Assembly: GCA_023447335.1 (NCBI GenBank)
Contig: JAEXOD010000203.1
Coordinates: 1-14,570 of the forward strand
Direction of reading: 5' to 3'
From: Bacteroidota bacterium
GTDB taxonomy: Bacteria; Bacteroidota; Ignavibacteria; Ignavibacteriales; Melioribacteraceae
Length of the DNA stretch: 14,570 nucleotides
Part shown: positions 8,842 to 14,570 of the stretch, in pieces
How positions within the stretch are numbered: position 1 is the first letter of the stretch
How the letters are laid out: every line of letters starts with the position of its first letter
Notes under the pieces: generated by a model
What the model saw: only the letters and a program-made list of their open reading frames with translations
The model's database searches: none
What the model was told of the DNA's origin: nothing
Program-made: the position numbers and the translations under genes

Positions 8842-9709
8842 CAAATTAAATGCGGCGTATTTTTTCTTGTTTCCGGCAATTGCGGCAATTTTTGTTTTTT
8901 TCTTTTTACCTGTTATTGCGGCGTTGTTAATTAGTTTTACCGATTTTGATATTTATGCTTTGGGAAGTTTAGAAAATGCACGTTTTATTGGGTTTAAAAA
9001 TTATATACGAATATTCGAAGACCCGCTGTTTTGGAAGGCAATTAAAAACACATTTTATTTTGTAATAAGTGCCGGTCCATTATCGGTTGCAGTTTCTTTA
9101 ATTGCCGCAATAGTATTAAATGCAAAAATCGTAAAATTTAAGTCATTGTTTAGATTAACCTATTTTATTCCGGTTGTAACAACCTTAATTGCCGTAGCAA
9201 TTGTGTGGAGATTTATTTATAATCCGCGAGCAGGTTTGTTAAATTATTTCTTAGAGTTTTTTGGCGTCACTCCGATTGATTGGCTAGGTGACTCGACATT
9301 TGCAATGCCGGCAATTGTATTAATGGCAGTTTGGAAAAATTTTGGATATAATATGATTATATTTATAGCCGGTTTGCAAAATATACCCGAACATTTATAT
9401 GAAGCAGCTTACTTAGAAGGAGCAAGTGAATTACAACAGTTCAAACATATTACTTTACCAATGCTTGCACCTACAACAATATTTATAAGTTTAATTACGA
9501 TGATAGGGTTTTTTCAATTGTTTGCAGAACCTTATATTATGACACAAGGAGGACCATTAAACAGTACTTTAAGTATTGTACAATATATGTATCAAGAAGG
9601 GTTTAGGTGGTGGAATATGGGTTACTCTGCAGCATTGGCATTTGTGTTATTTGCAATAATATTAATAGGTACACTTATACAGTTTTGGTTAAAGGGGAAA
9701 GAAAAATGA
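8831..9709 (+). CDS. Sugar ABC transporter permease, MalF/UgpA type (CUT1)
   Basis: A 292-residue inner-membrane permease with about six hydrophobic helices, the first at roughly residues 11-37. The cytoplasmic EAA loop that contacts the ATPase is EAAYLEGASELQQFKHITLP, beginning at E191. The QGGPLNSTLSIVQYMYQEGF segment near the end is typical of MalF/UgpA-like subunits. It pairs with the next gene to form the channel for the sugar taken from the binding protein encoded just before. The ATG at 8831 lies 11 nt inside the end of the binding-protein gene and matches the usual short N-terminus of the family, so no other start is needed. The gene ends in ATGA, overlapping the next start. Confidence 0.93.
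   Translation: MRSSKLNAAYFFLFPAIAAIFVFFFLPVIAALLISFTDFDIYALGSLENARFIGFKNYIRIFEDPLFWKAIKNTFYFVISAGPLSVAVSLIAAIVLNAKIVKFKSLFRLTYFIPVVTTLIAVAIVWRFIYNPRAGLLNYFLEFFGVTPIDWLGDSTFAMPAIVLMAVWKNFGYNMIIFIAGLQNIPEHLYEAAYLEGASELQQFKHITLPMLAPTTIFISLITMIGFFQLFAEPYIMTQGGPLNSTLSIVQYMYQEGFRWWNMGYSAALAFVLFAIILIGTLIQFWLKGKEK
9691..9708 (+). promoter_or_regulatory. Ribosome binding site deciding the start of the second permease
   Basis: AAAGGGG at 9691-9697 stands 8 nt before the ATG at 9706-9708, which itself overlaps the previous TGA stop. This supports 9706 over the longer open frame from 9607. Confidence 0.65.
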
Positions 9710-10524
9710 AAAATATTAAAAGCTTTTCGGTACACTTTGGTTTAATCTTTTTTGCCGTGTTAACCGTAGCCCCCTTTATTTGGATGTTAAGTGCATCATT
9801 TATGAGTGACGGTCAGGCAAATGTTTATCCTCCAAAATTTATTCCCGATGAACCTGTATTAACCCAGTATGAAAATTTGTTTAATAGATTAAGTATTAGT
9901 AATAATTTTATTAACAGTTTGGTCTTATCGTTACTTGTTACAATAGTATCCTTATTATTTAACTCAATGGCGGGTTATGCTTTTGCAAAGATGCGATTTA
10001 AGGGAAAAGATAAATTATTCAATTTTTTATTAAGCAGTATGATAATTCCTTCACAAGTAACTATGCTGCCTTTGTTTCTATTGCTAAAATATATGGGATT
10101 AATTAATACATATTTCGCTATAATAATACCCGGGATGGCAAACATATTCGGAATATTTATGATAAGGCAATATGCATTATCGATACCCGATAGTTTAATA
10201 GAATCGGCAAGAATAGACGGTGCGAATGATTTTCAAATATATTATAAAATAATTTTACCATTATGTTTACCAATTTTAGTTACGTTGGCAATTTTTTCGT
10301 TTTTGGGAACGTGGAATGACTTTTTGTGGCCCCTTATTGTACTAACAGATAATAGTATGTATACTTTGCCTGTTGCGTTAGCAAATTTAATGGGAGAACA
10401 CTCGAAAGATCCCGAATTAATGATGGCAGGCTCGGTAATTACAATTATTCCCGTAATTTTAGTGTTTTTGGCTTTGCAAAAATATTATATTAAAGGAATA
10501 ATGATGGGGGGTGTAAAAGAATGA
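9706..10524 (+). CDS. Sugar ABC transporter permease, MalG/UgpE type (CUT1)
   Basis: A 272-residue inner-membrane permease and partner of the preceding subunit. The EAA loop is ESARIDGANDFQIYYKIILP, beginning at E166. Other family marks are APFIWMLSASFM near the N-terminus, NSMAGYAFAKMRF, and the C-terminus YYIKGIMMGGVKE. The frame is open upstream to 9607, but the 33 extra residues lie wholly inside the previous gene and do not look like a MalG N-terminus. The ATG at 9706 has AAAGGGG 8 nt before it and forms the ATGA overlap seen elsewhere in the operon, so it is chosen as the start. No ATPase gene follows; the transporter probably uses a shared MsmK/UgpC-type ATPase encoded elsewhere (inference). 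This is the last gene of the operon. Confidence 0.93.
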   Translation: MKNIKSFSVHFGLIFFAVLTVAPFIWMLSASFMSDGQANVYPPKFIPDEPVLTQYENLFNRLSISNNFINSLVLSLLVTIVSLLFNSMAGYAFAKMRFKGKDKLFNFLLSSMIIPSQVTMLPLFLLLKYMGLINTYFAIIIPGMANIFGIFMIRQYALSIPDSLIESARIDGANDFQIYYKIILPLCLPILVTLAIFSFLGTWNDFLWPLIVLTDNSMYTLPVALANLMGEHSKDPELMMAGSVITIIPVILVFLALQKYYIKGIMMGGVKE

Positions 10525-10552
10525 AAAAAAGCGAGGAACTTTAATTTTTAAC

Positions 10553-10590
10553 TTGACAATTAATTTAAAATTTGGCATTTTGCTATCAAT
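10553..10590 (+). promoter_or_regulatory. Candidate promoter upstream of the CBM9-like surface protein gene
   Basis: A perfect TTGACA hexamer lies at 10553-10558 in the only sizeable gap before a new transcription unit. There is no good -10 box: the hexamer at the optimal 17-nt spacing, CATTTT (10576-10581), is weak, and TATCAAT at 10584-10590 is 25 nt away. No clear Bacteroidota TAnnTTTG box was found either. If the weak -10 is used, transcription would begin near 10588, at the palindromic operator. The -35 element is seen; promoter function is inferred. Confidence 0.4.
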
Positions 10591-10605
10591 GTAAACGTTT
10601 ACATT
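10588..10605. promoter_or_regulatory. LacI-family-type operator palindrome
   Basis: AATGTAAACGTTTACATT is a perfect 18-bp inverted repeat centred on CG. The core TGTAAACGTTTACA fits the LacI/GalR-family operator style (central CG, AT-rich arms). It lies 40-57 nt before the ATG at 10645 and overlaps or immediately follows the expected transcription start, a position suited to repression relieved by a sugar ligand. No LacI-family gene is in the window; it may lie upstream of position 1 or elsewhere. The palindrome is seen; the regulator is inferred. Confidence 0.7.
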
Positions 10606-10644
10606 TAAAAATGAAATTCTATAAACAAATAAAACGGAGAGAGT

Positions 10645-12543
10645 ATGACACGACACAACAAACAATTTGTTAGCTTAATTCTTCTAGGTTTTTTAGTAGC
10701 TACTACTGTTATGGGGCAGTATGCTAAAAGACAAGATGCTATTTGGGCTCGTAGTATCGGAGATGCTACTATAACATTAGACGGACACTTTAATGAACCT
10801 GAATGGGCAAAAGCCGAATCTTTGGTTATTAAATACGGATTTGATTCAGGCTTACCAACCAGCGGTTGGAGAGAAGAATTTCAACCTGATGCAATTACTG
10901 ATCCTACAAATGCTGTTGTTAAATTTTTAGTAAAAGGAAACAAATTATATTTGGGTTTCATAATTCCCGATTCATCTTTAGGCGGTAAAAGAGATTGGGC
11001 TCGTTGGGACGGAATTTTAATGTCTGTAAAAGATCTTTCCAGTCCAAACAGACCAGTACCTGCCGGTGAGTACTTCTATACATGGTGGTTAGAAGGTTTA
11101 GCAGATACTGCTAGTGCATGGGTAGGAAGACCACCGCGTTTTATTGGTAAATTTGGAGATTGGACCGGAGCAGGCAGAACCCCCGCACAAATTGAAGCTT
11201 GGGATGCCGTTACCTTTATGGACGGAAAATCTAACGACGGTGAAAAAGATAAAGGCTGGTACACTGAGATGATAGTAGATTTAACAGTGTTAGGTTATGA
11301 TGCAACAAAAGCCGAAGGGGACGTGGTTGAATTAAATTTTAGTATTTGGGATTGCGATTATTTATTTGCAGGTGACCCGATGAAAATAAGTACAACCCGT
11401 ACACATTGGCAAAGCCCTTGGGGTAACACAAATGCAAACAACGTTGGTAGAATTTATTGCAGACCGGATGTAACAGTTAATACAACAACATTACCTGAAA
11501 TTATGCCGGATATTATTATTCCGAACGGAGCTAATTTTACTTCTCCTACAGTTGACGGTCAGTTAAACGAAGAAGTTTGGAAAGGAGCCAAAACTTTTGA
11601 AATAGCATGGAACGATCAAAATATTCGTGATAGTTATCCGGGAGTTGGTCCATTTATGAGCGGACAATATCAACCCGAATTAGTATCCGGTTCACGTCCT
11701 CCGGTATTGGATTCAGCATATGCAAAAGTAAAATTCTTCTTTAAAGATAAATATTTATATGTGGCTGCAGATGTAAACGACCAAATAGTTCAAGGTACGG
11801 AAGTTTATGATAAAGTTGACGGTTTTGGATTAATTTTAGGTGATAGAGTTGCCTTAAACACCGAAAACTCAATGATCTTTAAACTACTTAGAGCTAATTT
11901 TAGCATGGACGGATCATTTGCTGCTTACGATGCATTACCTACATTGTTGGATTCTTCGGATTCACAGATGGGCTATTCACTAAAAGGTGCAACAACAGTT
12001 AATGTTAATTCTGATGTTGACGAAGGTTATGTTATTGAAATGAAAATTGATTTAACAAAATTAGGTTATTCTGCAGATTTAGGCGATAAACTAATGTTTA
12101 TGGGATTTGCTTTATTTGACGGTGATTCATTCGACGATCAATTGAATAATTACGGAACACGTGTTTGGTTTTTTAGAGAACATTCAGGCGGTCCAGCAAC
12201 TGCATGGGCAGTTTTAGATCCTAATACCTTAGTTGGAGTTGAAGAAAATACAGTGAAATTATTGCCTACAAGTGTTGAATTATTGGGCAATTATCCAAAT
12301 CCGTTTAACCCTTCAACAACTATTAAATTCTCTGTTCCCGAAACAGGTAACGCAAATATAGTATTTTATAACGCTTTAGGTCAGTTGGTAAAATCAGTTG
12401 AGTTAAATTCAATTACTGCAGGCAGTAATGAGTTTAAATTTAATGCAGCCGGTTTATCAAGCGGCGTTTATTTCTATCAAGTTAAATTTAACGGCACAAA
12501 AGAATACACAAGCAATATCGGAAAAATCCTTCTGATGAAATAG
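10645..12543 (+). CDS. Secreted protein with two CBM9-like (DOMON-like) domains and T9SS sorting domain; putative surface glycan-binding protein
   Basis: A 632-residue exported protein. The signal peptide covers about residues 1-24 (hydrophobic core VSLILLGFLVATTVMG). Two related beta-sandwich regions follow, each opening with the CBM9-like motif: LDGHFNEPEW at 45-54 and VDGQLNEEVW at 303-312, each with a later strand of the type KLYLGFIIPD or YLYVAADVND. The C-terminus (about 543-632) is a T9SS type A sorting domain with NYPNPFNPSTTIKFSVP from residue 549. No catalytic signature is recognised. It is probably secreted to the cell surface to bind glycan for the TonB receptor encoded next, a task often done by SusD-like proteins, which this does not resemble. 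The Shine-Dalgarno GGAGAGAG at 10636-10643 is the strongest in the window, and the gene has its own promoter region and operator, consistent with high, regulated expression. Ligand identity (beta-1,2-glucan) is inferred only from context. Confidence 0.82.
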   Translation: MTRHNKQFVSLILLGFLVATTVMGQYAKRQDAIWARSIGDATITLDGHFNEPEWAKAESLVIKYGFDSGLPTSGWREEFQPDAITDPTNAVVKFLVKGNKLYLGFIIPDSSLGGKRDWARWDGILMSVKDLSSPNRPVPAGEYFYTWWLEGLADTASAWVGRPPRFIGKFGDWTGAGRTPAQIEAWDAVTFMDGKSNDGEKDKGWYTEMIVDLTVLGYDATKAEGDVVELNFSIWDCDYLFAGDPMKISTTRTHWQSPWGNTNANNVGRIYCRPDVTVNTTTLPEIMPDIIIPNGANFTSPTVDGQLNEEVWKGAKTFEIAWNDQNIRDSYPGVGPFMSGQYQPELVSGSRPPVLDSAYAKVKFFFKDKYLYVAADVNDQIVQGTEVYDKVDGFGLILGDRVALNTENSMIFKLLRANFSMDGSFAAYDALPTLLDSSDSQMGYSLKGATTVNVNSDVDEGYVIEMKIDLTKLGYSADLGDKLMFMGFALFDGDSFDDQLNNYGTRVWFFREHSGGPATAWAVLDPNTLVGVEENTVKLLPTSVELLGNYPNPFNPSTTIKFSVPETGNANIVFYNALGQLVKSVELNSITAGSNEFKFNAAGLSSGVYFYQVKFNGTKEYTSNIGKILLMK

Positions 12544-12557
12544 ATGATAGGTTATGT

Positions 12558-12600
12558 ACTTCCTCCGATTATGCTACACGGTCGGGGGAAGTTTTATTTT
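12558..12600 (+). terminator. Rho-independent terminator between the CBM9-like gene and the TonB receptor gene
   Basis: An 11-bp stem pairs 12558-12568 (ACTTCCTCCGA) with 12582-12592 (TCGGGGGAAGT), with one G-U pair, across a 13-nt loop. It is followed by TTTATTTT at 12593-12600. It begins 14 nt after the stop codon. It may end transcription fully, or act as a partial terminator lowering expression of the receptor gene relative to the binding protein gene. Confidence 0.85.
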
Positions 12601-12640
12601 CTCAAATTTCTCAATAGTTTTTATTAAAAAATTTTTATGT

Positions 12641-12652
12641 GAGGTAAACGTG
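12641..12652 (+). promoter_or_regulatory. Ribosome binding site and GTG start of the TonB receptor
   Basis: GAGG at 12641-12644 sits 5 nt before GTG at 12650-12652. The ATG at 12637 is out of frame and meets a stop at once, and the next in-frame ATG (12821) would remove the signal peptide, so GTG is the best start. Confidence 0.7.
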
Positions 12653-14570
12653 CCTGCACTTTATACTAACAAATTAAAACCTATTCTACTTACTTTTTTA
12701 GTGCTGGTATTTGCATTCGGAGTTGTAACCGGACAAACGAGCGGAAAATTAGCAGGTAGAGTTTTGGACGATGACGGAAATCCCTTAATTGCTGCAAATA
12801 TTATTTTGGAAAATACTACAATGGGTGCTGCAACTGATATTGATGGGTACTATTCAATATTAAATATAAGAGCCGGTTATTATAATGTTCGTGTTCAATA
12901 TATAGGTTATCAATCTAAGATTATTCAAAAAGTTAAAATAAATGCCGATCAAACGACAAGGCTTGAAGTAACTTTATCACCCGAAGTAATTAAAGGAGAT
13001 GAAGTTGTTGTTGTTGCTAAAAAACCGATAGTTGAATTTAGTCAAACAAGTTCGGTTTCTTCAGTCGGCAAAGAAGAAATAGAAAATTTACCCGTTCAAG
13101 GGTTAAATGAAATTGTAAATTTACAAGCCGGAGTAGTTGACGGGCACTTTAGAGGCGGAAGAATAGGCGAAGTTCAATTTCAGGTTGACGGTGTAACCGT
13201 AAATAATCCTTATAACAATTCATCTTCGCTTGAGCTTGATCGATCTGTTTTACAAGAAGTACAAGTAATTAGCGGTACTTTTGATGCTAAATACGGACAG
13301 GCAATGAGCGGTGTAGTGAATGCTATATTGAAATCCGGTAGTGATAAATTTGAAGTTTATGCCGAGTCATATTTTGGAGATTATTATACGACAGAAACTT
13401 CAAGATATCCCAATAATGATGATTTCAATCCACTTGGAATTCAGAATTACCAAGTAACCGTAAGCGGACCTACTTATTTACCTCAAACTACTTTTTTCGT
13501 TAGCGGTAGAAGATACAGTAACGAAGGATGGTTATTCGGAAATAGAAAATTTAATCCGACTGATCAAAATAATTTTGAAACTAGAGAATTTAATCCGACC
13601 GGCGATAATAAAAAAATTGCTATGTCTAATTGGTCTGAGTGGTCGGGGCAGTTTAAGGTTACAAACAACTCACTAAACGGAATGCAGTTTAGTTATCAAG
13701 TTACGTTAAATCAAAACAAACGTAAAAATTATGATCATGCTTACAGATTGAACCCTGACGGACTAAAAGAAAATACTACTTTATCTTTCACACATGGGTT
13801 GGGATTTACCCATTCAATAAATGATCAAATGTTTTATAAATTAAATTTCAGGCAAAATTATTTTGATTATAAAGACTATAAATACGAAAGTGTTTATGAT
13901 CCAAGATATATTGCAGCCGGAACCCCTAAAGGGGACGCAAACTATGAAGACGGGGCAATTGTTCAAGGTTTAGACTTAGGCAGATGGATTCAAAAAACAA
14001 ATGCTTATGTTTATAAAGGTGATTTTAATTATCAAATTACCCGTAAAGACTTAATTGAACTTGGATTTGAAGGGCAGTACAATAAAATGTCTTTCGGGTC
14101 ACCGGGTGTTTTAGTTCAAACAACTGTTGACGGAGTTCAAACTTTACAACCTCGTGAAAATATTAGTAGAGTGATTGAATACAATCCTTTACAATTTTCG
14201 GCTTATGCACAGGATAGGATGGAGTGGGGTGATTTTGTTATACGTGCAGGTGTTAGGTTTGAATATTTTGATGCAAACACTACCGTTCCTTCCGATTTAC
14301 AAAATCCGGCAAATGCAATATCCGGTGCTCCTAAATCAAGTTTAGTAAGTACATCGGTAAAAACAGCCATCGCTCCTCGTTTAGGATTTAGTTTTCCGTT
14401 AACCGAAACCTCTTCGGTATATTTTTCGTACGGACATTTTTTCCAGATGCCCGGTTTGGGTCAGCTATATAGTAATGCAGATTATACCGTATTGGAAAAT
14501 TTGCAAGCCGGAGGTATTAGTTACGGTGTAATGGGAAACCCTGATTTGAAACCTGAAAAAACGATACAAT
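12650..14570 (+). CDS. TonB-dependent outer-membrane receptor with N-terminal carboxypeptidase-D-like regulatory domain, 3'-truncated by the window
   Basis: The first 640 codons of an outer-membrane active transporter. Layout from the GTG: signal peptide (about 1-29, hydrophobic LLTFLVLVFAFGVVTGQ); a CarboxypepD_reg-like domain (about 32-115; GRVLDDDGNPLIAANIILEN, ATDIDGYYSILNI, AGYYNVRVQYIGYQS); a TonB-box-like strand GDEVVVVA (116-123); a plug domain (about 130-230; VQFQVDGVTVNNPYNN, VISGTFDAKYGQAMSGVVNAILKSG); then beta-barrel strands to the window end. It should take up a ligand using TonB-ExbBD energy. Given the neighbouring glucan genes, it most likely imports beta-1,2-gluco-oligosaccharides. 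The N-terminal layout is SusC-like, but no SusD gene is in view and the plug lacks some familiar SusC phrases, so I call it a general TonB receptor. A terminator separates it from the preceding gene, and no clear promoter of its own is seen in the 49 nt after that terminator. Confidence 0.9.
   Translation, partial: MPALYTNKLKPILLTFLVLVFAFGVVTGQTSGKLAGRVLDDDGNPLIAANIILENTTMGAATDIDGYYSILNIRAGYYNVRVQYIGYQSKIIQKVKINADQTTRLEVTLSPEVIKGDEVVVVAKKPIVEFSQTSSVSSVGKEEIENLPVQGLNEIVNLQAGVVDGHFRGGRIGEVQFQVDGVTVNNPYNNSSSLELDRSVLQEVQVISGTFDAKYGQAMSGVVNAILKSGSDKFEVYAESYFGDYYTTETSRYPNNDDFNPLGIQNYQVTVSGPTYLPQTTFFVSGRRYSNEGWLFGNRKFNPTDQNNFETREFNPTGDNKKIAMSNWSEWSGQFKVTNNSLNGMQFSYQVTLNQNKRKNYDHAYRLNPDGLKENTTLSFTHGLGFTHSINDQMFYKLNFRQNYFDYKDYKYESVYDPRYIAAGTPKGDANYEDGAIVQGLDLGRWIQKTNAYVYKGDFNYQITRKDLIELGFEGQYNKMSFGSPGVLVQTTVDGVQTLQPRENISRVIEYNPLQFSAYAQDRMEWGDFVIRAGVRFEYFDANTTVPSDLQNPANAISGAPKSSLVSTSVKTAIAPRLGFSFPLTETSSVYFSYGHFFQMPGLGQLYSNADYTVLENLQAGGISYGVMGNPDLKPEKTIQ

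Noticed and set aside
8550..8888. 112-codon open frame on the minus strand
   Set aside because: Antisense to the well-supported binding protein and permease genes; composition is a mirror of their codons and no domain is recognisable.
9607..9705. Upstream extension of the second permease
   Set aside because: Lies inside the first permease gene in another frame; the 33 residues do not fit a MalG-type N-terminus and a better ATG with AAAGGGG is at 9706.
10525..10552. Possible terminator after the second permease
   Set aside because: Only a 4-bp AAAG/CTTT pairing is possible before the T-rich stretch, too weak to call; read-through into the next gene is possible.
10459..10665. 68-codon open frame on the minus strand across the regulatory gap
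   Set aside because: Covers the promoter, operator and the starts or ends of real genes; no ribosome site or family match seen.
12644..12650. GTAAACG half-site resembling one arm of the LacI-type operator
   Set aside because: Only one arm is present and it overlaps the ribosome site and start codon; likely chance.
1..14570. CRISPR array, tRNA, rRNA, insertion sequence or defence system
   Set aside because: No regularly spaced repeats, tRNA-like clover-leaf, transposase motifs or terminal inverted repeats were seen; the window is filled by a coherent glycan operon.

Overview
The window is AT-rich DNA, almost fully coding, with every supported gene on the + strand. Two secreted proteins end in a type IX secretion (T9SS) C-terminal sorting domain with the motif NYPNPFNP(S/T)TTI. 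Together with a TonB-dependent receptor that starts with a carboxypeptidase-D-like regulatory domain, and lipoproteins with clear lipoboxes, this points to the Bacteroidota/Chlorobiota group. The style is most like Ignavibacteria (Ignavibacterium/Melioribacter type). The taxonomic call is inference from protein style, not from a marker gene.

Layout. (1) Positions 1-10524 hold a seven-gene operon with almost no spacing. In order: a GH94 glycoside phosphorylase (5' end outside the window), a lipoprotein with a glycoamylase-like (PF10091/clan GH-S type) domain, a cytoplasmic GH2 glycosidase, a multidomain T9SS-exported GH144 endo-beta-1,2-glucanase, and a CUT1-type sugar ABC importer (binding lipoprotein plus two permeases). 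No ABC ATPase gene is present. (2) Positions 10525-10644 are an intergenic regulatory region with a TTGACA box and a perfect 18-bp palindrome of LacI-family type. (3) Positions 10645-12543 encode a surface protein with two CBM9-like domains and a T9SS sorting domain. It is followed by a strong hairpin terminator. (4) From 12650 to the window end runs a TonB-dependent receptor with a GTG start, cut by the window.

How the genes may work together (inference). The GH144 enzyme, exported by T9SS, cuts beta-1,2-glucan outside the cell. The CBM9-like protein captures glucan or oligosaccharides, and the TonB receptor brings them across the outer membrane. The lipoprotein enzyme trims or rearranges them. 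The binding protein and permeases carry sophoro-oligosaccharides across the inner membrane. In the cytoplasm, GH94 phosphorolysis (giving glucose 1-phosphate) and GH2 hydrolysis finish degradation. The locus thus joins a TonB receptor with an ABC sugar importer and has no SusD-like gene in view. The substrate assignment rests mainly on the GH144 protein. The most unusual parts are the lipoprotein, which looks more like the transglycosylase domain of cyclic beta-1,2-glucan synthase than like GH144, and the use of a GH2 enzyme in a beta-1,2-glucan pathway.
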